Origin: Cryptococcus deneoformans JEC21
Lineage: Eukaryota > Basidiomycota > Tremellomycetes > Tremellales > Cryptococcaceae
Length of the DNA stretch: 64,000 nucleotides
Reading direction: 5' to 3'
Assembly (NCBI RefSeq): GCF_000091045.1
Contig: NC_006683.1
Location: 294,941 to 358,940, forward strand
The notes beneath the pieces were generated by a model. It was not told where the DNA came from and did not search any database. It saw nothing but the letters and a program-made list of their open reading frames with translations. Positions 37,490 to 49,233 of this stretch are shown here, in pieces. The stretch's first letter is position 1. Each line of letters begins with the position of its first letter. The translations under genes and the position numbers were made by a program.

Positions 37490-38753
37490 GGCGAATAAAG
37501 ATGGATGGGCGAGGGGCGAAGTGTAACGATGAGTTGATGGTAAATGCTACGAAAATTTGACCGCAAGTCAGCGCTCCTGTGCTTGGACTCTTTTCATTCG
37601 GGACTATTTCGGGTGGGCTAGTGGGGAATAACCAGTTTTCAACCCCGTTTACCCGAAGTGCTTGTTTCCCGGGCGACTCACCTCGTTTGATACGCGTCAC
37701 CTGTAGAAATATGGTTGTTCGTTCTCCGCTCTTGCAGCTGGGAGACAGGCTGGTCAGTTGCGGGCGCTGAGAAAGAGAAAATGAGAATGGATGTTGGCTT
37801 GTCGGTTGTGAGGCGTTGTTTTTATTTATCTTTTATATTTATTACTTCCGTGCAAGAAGCAGGGAAGGTTCAAATGACGCGACCGTCCGCCTAGACTTTC
37901 AGGGTATGACGTAATATCTCCCCTTATTTAGCTCAGGTCCTGATTTCATCAGTGCTTATTTCTAGGACACGATTTGCCTCCGCTCACTGCGCTTCGTAAC
38001 ACGCTCCTTCCTCTGCGGCTCTCCCGCTGTACGATGTAACGGGGAGGTTTTGGCGCTCTGTCGCTTTTAGTGGGCGGGAAGGAGGAGTCGAAAGTCAAAA
38101 AGAGAGGGATCACCGATGGTACTAGTGCTGTGCACACTGTCAATCGTCCAGTCATATGCGATATGGCCATCCGCCACATACTGCTCCATACTCGTCCATG
38201 ATCACTCGCCATCGTCCATACATACAGGCACAGCTCCTGCTCCACCATTGATCCACCGCCCGTCCCTGGTAGACAAAGGATGTTTGAGAAGACGAAAAGA
38301 AAGGAAATAGAAGCGTTAGAAAAGTTGAGAAACGAGATGTGAAGCATGATAATCATTTTCGGAGATCCGGTGTCGGCGGAATTTAAGGGTGCACTGGAGG
38401 GATCGACAGCAAGCGACAATCAAACAACGCGCCCTTTTTTGCTTTGTTGTTTTTTTCTCGTTGTTTCCTCTTGAGGATCCATCTTCGTCACTGTCTGGAA
38501 ACGAGAGCTGGGTGCTGGCATTCCCTTGTCCAGCCCACCTTCTACCAGTTCTCTCGCTTTTCACATAGCTATGCTCTATAAAACGTCCAGCTGTATATAA
38601 AGCCATAGTGCCCACTCTGTAGCAATGTATCTGCGACCAACCATCCTATTACAGGTGCACATTTGTTGTTGGTTGATTATTTCATGCGGTTGATGCTGTA
38701 TTATACATGGTACAACATAATATCTATGTATAACATATATTTATGAGCCTCCT
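37490..38753. other. Long gene-free region upstream of CSC1
   Basis: 1.26 kb without a supportable gene. It contains the CSC1 promoter (AT-rich at 37811-37845) and the 3' flank of the F-box gene. Open frames on both strands are short and have no protein-like composition. No tRNA-like fold was noticed. Confidence 0.35.
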
Positions 38754-40822
38754 CAGACAAAGAAATCTACATAAGGCAGGCCTTTGCCCCAAGTCAAGAC
38801 TTGCACAGAATGCCCATGACCAACTCTAAACGAAGATGATCAGGGTCGTAGATAAGTAATAAGCAGAAGTCTTAATCTTTCAATAGATTATTTCACCCAC
38901 AGGATCAATCGTTTACAGCTCATCTCAAGGTCGAAAATGAGGGAGTGATGCCCAAGCGTTGGGCGCTTGATTAGATGACCGGTATGTAAGTCCCATATCT
39001 GTTGAGCCACATAGCAGAATCACTGATCAGTCATCCAGAGACCTTCGATAAAAGACCCAACCTCACCATGACACTTTCGTCGTAGCTGCCACTAATCGCC
39101 ATCCCATCCCTTACCCTCAGAGCTACGGCTCTTACAAGATTACTATGTCCTTGGAATACTTTGAGAAGTTTACATGTCTCGGCGTCATACAACTTGACAA
39201 GGCATTCATTGTCTCCCGTAAGAATGTAATCATCCTATCACGTGTTAGTAATATTCGCTTTCAAGGGATTTCACGAAAGCTCGTACGAACCTCCCATGCA
39301 ACACAAGCAAGACCTCTCCCGACATCAGCACCCTTTTTCAGCTGGCATCCATTTTTTATATCCCACACTATCCAGCTCCCATCCCCACTAGCGGACACGA
39401 CCTCTTCCCTCTGTTCACCCTTTTCCCGGCTGGTCCAATCGACCTTGCGCGGCGTGACGCAGTTCACTGGACCACGATGTCCTGTGAGTAGGTGGACAAG
39501 CTCAAACGAGTCTCGAGAGTAGACACGGACATGACAATCCTTGGAAGCGGTGACGATGGATGAAGATGTCAAGGCAACATCAAGGACCGCCAGAGGATGC
39601 AAAAGGTTTTGCAACTTGGTCACTGCTACTGATTTTCTTTGAGGGTAGGGTGATAAATCCAGAGACCAGATGGAAGCGGTACAATCGGAGGAGGAAGTAA
39701 CCAGTAATCCTCTCTCTTTATCATCGAGTTCAAAGCAGAGACCCAAGACACTTCCGTTATGCGCATTGGGTATTGTGGTAACAAGTCTCGCTTCTTCATC
39801 ACTGTTGACAGGCGGCAACCTCCATACTTTGATGCTTCGATCCCTTGAACCTGTGATGAGCCAGTTCCCCACTGACTGAACGCAGTAGACACTTTCCGTA
39901 TGACTTGATAGTGTTGAAAATGATGCTCGGTGAGCTGGTAATAGTGATCGAATGAGTTGAGGAAGTGTGCAGGCGGTACGATGAAGAGTAGGATAGTGTA
40001 TTGGGATGTACTCGGGAGGCACCTTTTCTTCAATCTCATCGATAGTATCTTGAGTTTCCGTCACCCATGTTAATCCGTCCCATTGTCCTCTAGGCCCCTC
40101 CCATACTCCTAAACCTCGCTCCAGTACCTCCTTGGATAACTGGGATGTATAACCGGCAGCATTGAATATTCGTGCCCATAAGATAGGTGCGCGGGAGAGG
40201 TTATAGAAGCGTTTTGATAGACTAGACACCGACGAAAGTGCTTGTGGTGTTGGTGGTAGGTGGAGGAGAACTTCCAAGATACTGAAAATATAGGCATGAG
40301 CAGCAGAAAAAGAAGGACAGGGTCGAAACGTAGAACGTACAGGTCATCAGGCAAATGTTCAAACTTTAAGCCTTCTTCAATATCTCGCTTCCTTTCACAA
40401 GTGACACCCTCATTGTCTGTGAAATACTCCTTGCAATCCTTGACCTGCTTTGATTTGGCCTTTCGTTTGACAGGAGACTTCCCTGGATCGGCTTCACCGT
40501 TGGCGACCATCGAAAGTACAGCGAGTCGGTCGGCGAAAGATGTTATAGGAGACGATAATGTGCCCATCCAACCGGACTTTTGCCCGGATTTAGTGGGAGT
40601 GGATTCCACTCTAGTTGGAGTTGCTTTCAAGGGGGAGCCGCTTGTCGGCATACCCAAATCAGCAAAGAGCCCTCCGAGCTTTCGGCGATTTGAAGCTGTC
40701 GTATTTGGTGACCAAGAAGCTGGCACATTTTGCTTGGTTTTGAGGCGTGGAGGCAGTGCCGAAGGTGGTTCTGACGAAGGATCTTCGGAGCTTAAAGAAG
40801 ACTGCCGCTTAATGGAAAGCAT
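38754..40822 (-). CDS. F-box/WD40 repeat protein (SCF substrate receptor)
   Basis: Start ATG at 40822. A disordered Ser/Pro/Lys-rich N-terminus (about 150 residues) is followed by the F-box: KFEHLPDDLILEVLLHLPPT, LSSVSSLSKRFYNLSRAPIL. A linker then leads to seven WD40 blades, for example YCVQSVGNWLITGSRDRSIK, GSVLGLCFELDDKE, LLVTSSSDCTASIWSLDLSP, VTASKDCHVRVYSRDS, HRGPVNCVTPRK and VVSASGDGSWIVWDIKNG. After three more introns come DDYILTGDNECLVKLYDAET, VALRVRDGMAISGSYDESVM and VLTWGKGLPYVDFF. F-box proteins of this type present substrates to SKP1-CUL1. The last intron (gtgggt...tttag) splits a codon in phase 2 and restores the final blade. The yeast orthologue is not certain (CDC4/MET30 class). 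Confidence 0.85.
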
Positions 40823-41377
40823 GATTGATATAATATGATCGGCTTTTCGGTTCAAGTTCGGGAAATGTGGTTACTGAGGTATACGAAGATGCGTGGTACG
40901 GTTCTTGCCAGTTTCGGAGAAGGCTAACGAATATGTAGCTGGTTCTGAGAGGATAGCTACCCCACTGCTGCGGTTTGACTGGCCAACTCGAAGAGGACAA
41001 TAGTGAACAGTGGAAAAATAACAAAAAGGGCGATGATGCTCCTCAGGCAGAAACTTCCGCCCGGATCTAAGTTGTTGGCCTTTTGATTTTTCGAACGCGA
41101 GAGGCGCTTCTACCGGCGGGTTCATCTTCAAATCCGTCATCATCGCCCGCCCTTAACTGGCCATATGCACAGCCATGTTGAGGGAGCAAAGCATTTTGGA
41201 AGAAGAATTACGTTTTAACGTCTAAGCACATGAAACTCGACGCAAACTACAAATGATACATGACATGACATAAAGACGTTACGCAATTACAAGGCCAGTT
41301 GTTCGTAACCAACAGTGGAGATCCAAAATATTCCCTAGAAGGTTCGTCAAAAGTGATTGTCTCTGCACTTCGAATCT
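40823..41377. other. Region between the F-box gene and the cytochrome b5-domain gene
   Basis: About 555 bases, the F-box gene leader plus the 3' flank of the next minus-strand gene. A minus-strand open frame (41143-40871) and a short basic frame ending near 41069 exist but have no recognised homology. Confidence 0.3.
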
Positions 41378-42414
41378 CTAATTTCTAACCAGCATGCCGA
41401 CTAGACACTCCTTTAACATGAAATCCAAATTGACCCAAGAATGTGTTGACACTGTTTTAAAGTTGTCAGTCACCAAAGATTGTTGTTAATTCTGGGAAAG
41501 CGGTCTCCCCCAACTCACTGAACAACCGTGTCCCGTCTCTACCTGCAACCCGCATAAGATCTTCTTCGCCTCCAGGATGAAAGGGGAGATAGGGTGTGAT
41601 ATTATACACCATTCCATTGAATGCTGACCATGCATCATCGGGCGTATTGTGCTATATCTTTATCAGCTTTTATAGGATCAAGTTGGAAGGGAAAAATCCG
41701 TACCTCTTTCAGCTCTGCAAGGGTGACTCGCTGAAATGAGGTAACACCACGAAGGTTCTGACCGCTCGAAGTTAATCGAGCCCAGTCCAGAGGCGAATGG
41801 CCAGGTGTAAGTGCAACCTTTGCCCTCTTCTTCTTCGTCGAGACCTCAGACTTCTCCTTTTCCCCCAATTTATCTTCGCCCCCAGGCTGAATGCCAAAAT
41901 TCGGCTTCTTCACTGTGCTATGAGGGGGTTTCATGTCCCCTATTGGGATATTGTCCGGTATTATGGCAATGTTGAGATCTGAGGGTTCTTCTTCGACACT
42001 CTTAGTAGGAGAAGGTGGGCAGACGGCAACGGACAATGTAAGGACTGGCGCTCCCCTGGGAGGGTCTGTTTTTGTAGTTGGAGAGGCACTTGACGATGAT
42101 TGGAGTGGCCTGGAGCGTTGATGGGAGTTCAACATGGGGAATGGTGGCGGAGCATCGAGACCACTGTCACCATCGACTGCTTGGTCATTCGTAATCGATT
42201 CTGTCTTTTCTTCCATAGGCCCTTCGGAAGGCGCAGGGCCTCGTGACCAGCTTGGTAGTGATGGCAACAGCTGAATATAATGAGCTTCCGACTTAGCGCC
42301 GTACAGACAAACATACCCAGGACATCCTTTTTTGATTTGGTTGCTTGGATTGTAAACAAAAAGCGGACGCAAGACGGAGAGCAAATTGCCACCCAAACAA
42401 ATGTAATTCGACAT
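41378..42414 (-). CDS. Cytochrome b5 heme-binding domain protein (IRC21-like)
   Basis: Start ATG at 42414 (SNYICLGGNLLSVLRPLFVY); the Pro/Ser-rich middle ends with WARLTSSGQNLRGVTSFQRV. The C-terminal b5 domain reads VTLAELKE, DDAWSAFNGMVYNITPYLPF, HPGGEEDLMRVAGRDG and, after an intron placed at gtgagttggg...aaacag, THSWVNLDFMLKECLVGML. The two axial histidines are the His of HPGG and the His of THSWVN, so the domain should bind heme. Without splicing the last intron the frame would lose the second His. Fungal homologues (IRC21) are linked to DNA damage tolerance and sterol/sphingolipid redox; the role here is inferred. About 300 residues. Confidence 0.85.
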
Positions 42415-42582
42415 TTCTCACGGTGGTCCATGCAAGTCTTGTTGACGCGACTCCCGACGCGAGCGGGGGCTGGGGGACTTGGGGAAGAAAGTGAGGGGGA
42501 ATGACGATTTCGCTTTACTCTCAACCTACCTATTACTCATAACTCTTACAAGGAAAGACGGAGAGAATAGAAGGGGGTAGCG

Positions 42583-45500
42583 ATGTGAGTAGATAGAAGC
42601 ATTCAAATTGGAATTCGAATGCTAATATACCGCCAGGGCATCTCTCAATAAGCTTGCCATTCGAGGCATCCGTTCTTTCGATGACAAGCATGTCCAAGTC
42701 ATAGAATTCTATTCACCACTTACTGTAATTGTTGGACACAATGGTAGTGGCAAGACTGCGAGTTTTAACCATATAGGCTAGGTTGACGAAGCTAAAGTAC
42801 ATCGTAGACAATCATCGAGTGCTTGAAATACGCTACCACCGGTGACATGCCGCCCAATACTAAGGGCGGAGCCTTCGTTCATGACCCAAAGGTTTGTAGT
42901 TGATATCCAGATGTATCACCCATGCTTATTACTGCCATAATGCAGATGGCTGGTGAGAAGGAAGTCAAGGCTCAAGTCCGTTTGAGATTCTGGAATGCCA
43001 AGCGGGAGCGTATGACGGCAACTCGAAATTTACAAGTGACGACGAAGAAGACTGGTCAATTGACCATGAAGACGCTGGAAGGTATACTGGCTAAGACGGA
43101 TGTTGGTGATTCAAGTGGGAAGGTCTGTGAACCTCAGGCTGCTATTGACAAGGATACACCAGCTGATATTGATGTAACAGAGAAATACCATCTCTACGAA
43201 ATGTTCAGAAATGGATGAAGAAGTTCCATACTTGTTGGGCGTGTCGAGGGCCATTCTTGAGAATGTGATCTTCTGTCATCAAGAAGAGTCCAATTGGCCG
43301 CTTTCTGAACCGGCCGCATTAAAAAAGAAATTTGACGACATCTTCGAAGCTACCAAGTGAGTGAGAATGAAGCTCGATTTTGCCTCAGAACTGAACTCGA
43401 CTGGTGTAGGTATACGAAAGCTTTGGACAATATTAAAACTTTAAGAAAAGAACGAATGGCCGAGCTCAAAGTTGACAAGGAGAGACTCAAGTTCCTCAAG
43501 GCTGACAAGGACAAGGCTGAGCGTGTGAGTGCCCTTCGATGAGGCCTATACCTTTTCTCATGCGATGTCCGGTAGTTGCGCAAGGATTTGGAAGAGTCAA
43601 TTTCCCAAGAAAACCGTAAACAAACAGAACTCGACAACCTCAAAGAACGATATGAAACTATCAAGATTCGTAACGCCGAATTTTACGAGGAAGCAACACA
43701 TTTCCGACAAATCTATGAACAGTCGAAGTCGTTGAAGGAGAAAAAGAAGATGTATGAGGACAACCGAAAGCATTCAAAGTTGAATATGCAAGAGATGGAT
43801 GGTAAATCCATATCCTTTTCGTCAACATCAGGTGAAATGTGCTGAGAGACTCACAGAATCGACTGAGGAACTCCTCCATATGCAGCAAAACTTCGACGCC
43901 CACCTTCGAACCCTTACCATGCAGCGATCAGAAAAGGAGGATGCGAAAGAGAAGGAGGAATCTGAGTTGGAGGACCTTCGTGTAAAGGAGAGGAATCTTG
44001 CTAATAGGCAGGGTGGGCTGGTTGCTCATCGTCAAGTAAGTAACCCCATCATTGGTTTACACACAGGCAGCGCTGATGTTGGTCAAGACGTACGAGCGTA
44101 ATTTGAGAGAGCGTGAAGCTGCGATAAGGCAGATCGCTAAGGCTCATGATCTGGTGGGATACGATTACTCTCCTTTGGAAGATTCGAAAGTTGCAGAGTT
44201 CGTGGATAAAATTTATGAGATGGTGAGGAAGGCAGAAAATGATTTGAAGAAACTTCAGGTGAGAAATATGTCTTTCGACACTGGAAGTTGAAAATTGATT
44301 CGCGACGAAGACGGAGAACAGTAGGAAGGAAAGAGAATTGCAAGAGGAACTGGACCGGTTGTCAACCATGAAGACGTCTGCCCAAGCTACGAAAAAGAGC
44401 AAAGAGGAACAAATCGTGCGTAAGACGTGTTTCCCAGTCAATTCGGGCTCTGGATGACTGACGCCCGCATAGATTAGACTTACCGAGAAGATCCGCACAT
44501 CTGAGGCAACCTTCCATTCCATCTCTAACCCCTCTGTCGAACTCGAACTCAACCAGAATAAGCTTACAGAGTTGGAGGCAGACCTCTCAAAATTCCAAGC
44601 TGAGATCACTGATGCCAAGTATGACGAGAAGATTAACCAAAAAGGCCTTTTGATCAGGCAAAAGGAGCTGGAGAGGGATAATATCAATGCAGAGTTGGCT
44701 GTGTTGAACAGGAAGGCAGACTCGAGGGCGAAGTTAGATCTGCAGAGGAACGAGTTGGAGGGCAAAAACTCACAAATATCAACATTGTGAGTCACTGTAC
44801 TCCAGAACAACATCAGCGCTAATGATCTGGTAGATTAAAAACCCACGAGGCTAAGTTTAGAGAGCTCGTCGAGGTAGATATACATGATGTCAAACCAGAA
44901 GACATAGAGGATAAGGTCATTGGTGCCATCAGGTAGGCGTCATATTCTAACACGTCCAACTTTTACTAAATCCCTTGGTGTAGTCGAAAGGACAGAGATC
45001 TCATACAAGAAGAAAACAATGCATCAGCTCTCAACAGGGATCATTCTCAAGTACAAGCATCGCTTAGTCGAGCTCGAGAGGAACTCGCAATCAAGAAGCG
45101 AGAGATTCACAGTAAGTACTTTGCCCTTCGCGCTTGATCCATATGCTCAGCTCATTGAATAGACATGCAACGCGAGATTGAGGCTGCGATTTACAATGTC
45201 AACCAGCCGGCTGAAGAGGAGGAAGTGCCTGCTGAGGAGGCCAAGAATTTGGCAGAGGCCTTTGATATCTGTCGAAGCGAGATTGAAAGTGTGCAACGGT
45301 ACGTAGCTTATCCTCTGAAGCCTCTCTTCAGCGCTGATGCGATATCCAGAGCGATCATGGACAAGCAAGGGAGCAGGGTCGTATGGGAAGGATTGCTCAC
45401 AACGGTCAAAGCGGGTGGAGTCTGTGAAGCCTGTAACCGTGGGATCAAGCACGAGGAGAAGAATGCTGTCACTAGACATGTGAGTTGTTATAGACAGAGA

Positions 45501-47797
45501 ACGCATAGCAAGCAACTGATCAAGAGACGATGTCAGATGGAAGCAAAAATCCGGCAACTCATGGAAGCTGAGCAAGCTGGGGTTGACGCTGAAATTGAAG
45601 TGGAAAAGTCATGGACTGAGATCCTCGATGCCCTTATCAGAGTTGAGCCTCATGAAGCGAAAATTCAGGACTTGCAGAGAAGAGTCATCCCTCGTTTGGA
45701 GACGCAGATCAAGGAAGGGGAGGAAAAGCTTCGTTCATTGGTGAAAGAGGTTGATGACTCAAAGACATCAATCCAGAAGCTTAAGTCCGCCTCTCGTGAT
45801 TTACAAAATCTCAAGGCTACAGCGTCCTATATCAATCGCTTGTACATTGAGACCGGTGATTTGAAAGCGAACGTGAAGAGACTTCAAACCGAGCTAGAGA
45901 GTTCTGGTAGCTCTAAGACGGTGGAGGAGGTACAAAAAGAGGTGGATCGGGTGAGCCAGGAAATGTGAGTGCTTCCTTTGGATTCGCAGTGAATAATGGC
46001 GGGCTAACGAAATATCACAGCAAAACGCTGTCGCGAGAGCAGCAAGCCTTTTCTTCTGAAAAAGAGCTTAAGGTCAATGCTCTTCGGGCGACTCAAGACG
46101 AAATCGGACGCAAGAGCCTTCATATTGGTAGACTCAAGGCTCAACAGGACAAGAGAAAAATGGAGGAGGAAGCTTTGAGCGATATGCAGAACACTCTCGG
46201 AACACTCCATGACGAACTTCAGGTACATTTCCTGTTTTCCTGGGTTCTCTTGCAGTGCAGTGCTGACAAGGGCTCTAGGATCTGGACCAGACTGTTCAGG
46301 CCGCGGAGGCTCCTTGGAAGGAAAAGAATGAAACACTCGGCAGATTCAGGACAGAACGGGCGAATGCAGAGAAAGAAGCTAGCACACAAGTTAGGATGTA
46401 TCAGTCAAGTTTAGGGGAGATTGAAGGGAAGCACAAAGCTTGTCAAGCGTAAGTATCATTTCTTCATCATTTAAGAGCGGAATAGGCTGATTACCTAGCA
46501 GATATGTGGCGGAGGGTAATGACAGGAAGATCCGAGAGAATGAGGCAGCCATGTCTGAAATTAAACGTCAAATCTCACAATCCAATGACGCTCGCGCTGC
46601 GCTCGAAGCTGAAATATCTGCTTTGTCATCCGAACTTTCAAAATCCGAATCACTTAAAGCAAACATCAGAAGTAACCTGAAGTATCGCGAAGACGGGAAG
46701 AAAATCGAGATGGTTCAAGCAGAACTTGACGAGTTGGATTTGGACAGTGCTGCTGAAAGTAGAGCCAAGTTCAATAAAGAATACAAGGGGATGCTGGACG
46801 AAGAGACAGAAGCTCAGGGCCTAGTGAGTTTTTGCTGCTCTAAATTGTTACATATTTTCTGCTGACTTCGAGTGCTTGTAAGATGGCAATCACCCAAGGA
46901 GGTCTGCTGGAAATGAGGACAAATCGCCAAAAAATGGAGAAAACTTTGAAGACGGATTACAAGAACATCGACAAGGAACACAAAGAGCAACTAATCAAGA
47001 CTACAATTAGTGAATATGCGAATAATGACCTTGAGAAGTACGGGAAAGCCCTGGATAAGTATGTATGCTTTCGTCTTTCATGACCTTCACTCCAATAGCT
47101 AACGTGTATGTAGCGCGATCCTCAAGTATCACTCCATCAAGATGGATGAGATCAACGATACTATTGGTCATCTTTGGAACAAAACTTATCAAGGGACTGA
47201 TATCGACGGGATCCGAATTGTTTCCGATCATGACGAGGCTTCGACAAGTACTCGCAAGAGTTATAACTATAGAGTGGTCATGGTGAAGAATGAAGTGGAG
47301 CTGGACATGAGAGGAAGATGCTCTGCTGGTCAGAAGGTATTGGCTAGCATCATCATTAGATTGGCTCTGGCGGAGAGTTTTGGACAAGGCTGTGGTGTTT
47401 TGGCCCTTGATGAGTCAGTCTTGCCGCTTCGCGATGTGGAATAAAGCTGACCAGAGTAGACCGACTACGAATCTGGATCAAGAGAATATCAATGCGCTGG
47501 CCGAATCTCTGGCTGAGTACGCTTAATCTCGCACACCTTTCGTACAAGGCTGACATCCATTGCAGGATCATTCGGGAACGCCGACAACAAGCCAACTTCC
47601 AGCTTATCGTGATCACACACGACGAAGGGTTCTTGCAGCGTTTGGCGGAGCAGGATGTTGTTGAGTATTACTGGTAAGCTGCTACCGTGGTAGCTCAGAT
47701 CGTTCGAAACTATCGGCTAATGGCGTTGTTTAGGCGAGTGTCAAGAGACGCTTCGCAGAAGAGTGTGTTGGAGAGACAGAGAGTAGGTAGAGGATAG
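42583..47797 (+). CDS. RAD50: RAD50, SMC-like ATPase of the MRE11 complex
   Basis: RAD50 with MRE11 and NBS1/XRS2 detects, tethers and processes DNA double-strand breaks. The start codon is split: AT at 42583-42584, a 52-nt intron, then G GCA TCT ([17 protein letters not shown]). Walker A reads VGHNGSGKT and is joined to [19 protein letters not shown] by a GC-AG intron. The Q-loop region [20 protein letters not shown] follows. Long coiled coils flank the zinc hook [10 protein letters not shown] (CXXC). The C-terminal lobe has [20 protein letters not shown] (ABC signature), [18 protein letters not shown] (Walker B) and [11 protein letters not shown]. At least 16 exons can be joined in frame; it ends at TAG 47795-47797. 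About 1,300 residues, the usual size. Confidence 0.95.
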
Positions 47798-47909
47798 GCA
47801 TCAAGGTGTTGTACCGCACAAACTCAGTTTCCGGTTTTTTTTACTAAAGGTTCCCATGCTTCATACTTTGTAATGTATCTATGCCCTTATGCCACACTTG
47901 AAATGCCCA

Positions 47910-48594
47910 TCAGACCCAGTCGCAGCCCTTCGCCAGAACCTCCGCGACTCTCTCTAATCCCTTTTTGTCGTCTTCGTCGAATGTCGCGAGTTGGGTGGAG
48001 TCCAAATCTAGAACACCAATTACCTTCCCATCTCCATCCCTCAGAGGCACAACAATTTCTGACTTGGTGTCTCCATCACAAGCGATATGCCCTGGATATG
48101 TCTCGACGTCCGGTACTATCAGAGTAGCTTGGTTGACAAATGCGTCGGCACAGACTCCTTTGCCAGGTGTAGGGGTGATTGAGAGACAGGCGGGGCGACC
48201 GTGGTACGGTCCTAAAAGTAATGGAGAAGAGGAAGACGATGATGATGGGTGCGCTGGGGGCTGAAGGTAGAATCCACACCAGTTGACCACCGGTGAATGG
48301 GCGTCACCTCCGTATATTGAACAGGCAAGGAAGGAGTGGTAGAGGATGGCGGAAGCTTGAGAGAGGTTGGTTACCTGATTTAAATGCATGATGAGACTCA
48401 GCCGCAACTGTATACATATGATACATACCCAATATCTTTCACCTTCTAAGAGAGCCTCAAGATGAGAAACGACATGGTCATAGAATTCAGCCTTGCTGTG
48501 AATGCGTCAGCTGTTGGGCTCTCTAGATTATGCTGGGCGCCGAAACGCACTATGCGATTATGTCAGGGATGTAGCTGGAGTCTGCGTGAGGCAT
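47910..48594 (-). CDS. Free methionine-(R)-sulfoxide reductase (GAF domain, fRMsr)
   Basis: Reduces free Met-R-sulfoxide, part of oxidative stress defence. Start ATG at 48594 (PHADSSYIPDIIAYKAEFYD); two introns precede the body. The GAF core reads VTNLSQASAILYHSF, NWCGFYLQ, LGPYHGRPACLSI, GKGVCADAF, VPDVETYPGHIACD, TKSEIVVPLRDGDGKVIGVL and DLDSTQLATFDEDD. All three redox cysteines of bacterial fRMsr have counterparts (RPAC, GKGVC, HIAC). An insert of Ser residues with HPSSSSSSSP lies before the active site. About 190 residues, as in yeast YKG9. It lies tail to tail with RAD50, 113 bases apart. Confidence 0.92.
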
Positions 48595-49233
48595 GTTTGT
48601 CAGCAGTTGCTATTTTTGCTATCAAAACGATCGTGACTGAAGGTGTAAACAAATTCGGTCGAAAGTCAAAACATTTGTTGGGAAGAGATGATTGACCTCC
48701 ACCGGAGTTTTATTCGTGTATCCCATTTATTCCACCGGTCTCTCCACCAAATACGTACGTACGTAAGGCGAGAAATGATGTGACAGATGGGCTCAAGGAA
48801 TCTGCGCTACGTACCGGATACTGTGCTGTGGGCCGAAAAGCTGAATGATGTGTGCATTATGCTGCGTCGCGCTCCAAGCACTCCAGTGACCATTCAATAA
48901 TGCACGGCGCACGACATAGGGATAGGCTCGACACAAGCCCCTCGACGGACAACATAGGGAAGGGTCACTACAGAGGACTGGGCGAATAGTCGCAATTCTT
49001 CCTTTTTTTTGGTACCCTTTCAGGACCGTCATGTACCTACCAAATGCTGCGGTTTGCCTAAAATATAAAATCATTGAAAACTTCACGAAATGTACACCAT
49101 ATGCTGATAGTACAGCAGCTTGCTATGTTCAATGCTCATTGTCCGTTTTGTTGTCCTTTTTCTCTGGATTAACCAGGAAAGTTCAGCCTCAACAACCGCA
49201 CCAATTACTGAACAAAAATGAAGTTTCTTTTAG
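48595..49233. other. Region between the reductase gene and the short cullin gene
   Basis: About 640 bases. Just beyond the stop of the short cullin, an open frame on the minus strand continues (about 49210-49095) with no clear cullin similarity. The remainder shows nothing recognisable. Confidence 0.3.

Noticed and set aside
37949..38419. 156-codon minus-strand frame upstream of CSC1
   Set aside because: Mixed, unstructured composition, no splice partners, no recognised motif.
40871..41143. 90-codon minus-strand frame before the F-box gene
   Set aside because: It lies in the probable leader, overlaps a second weak frame and shows no homology.
44049..44813. 254-codon minus-strand frame inside RAD50
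   Set aside because: Shadow of coiled-coil coding exons; introns of RAD50 fall within it.
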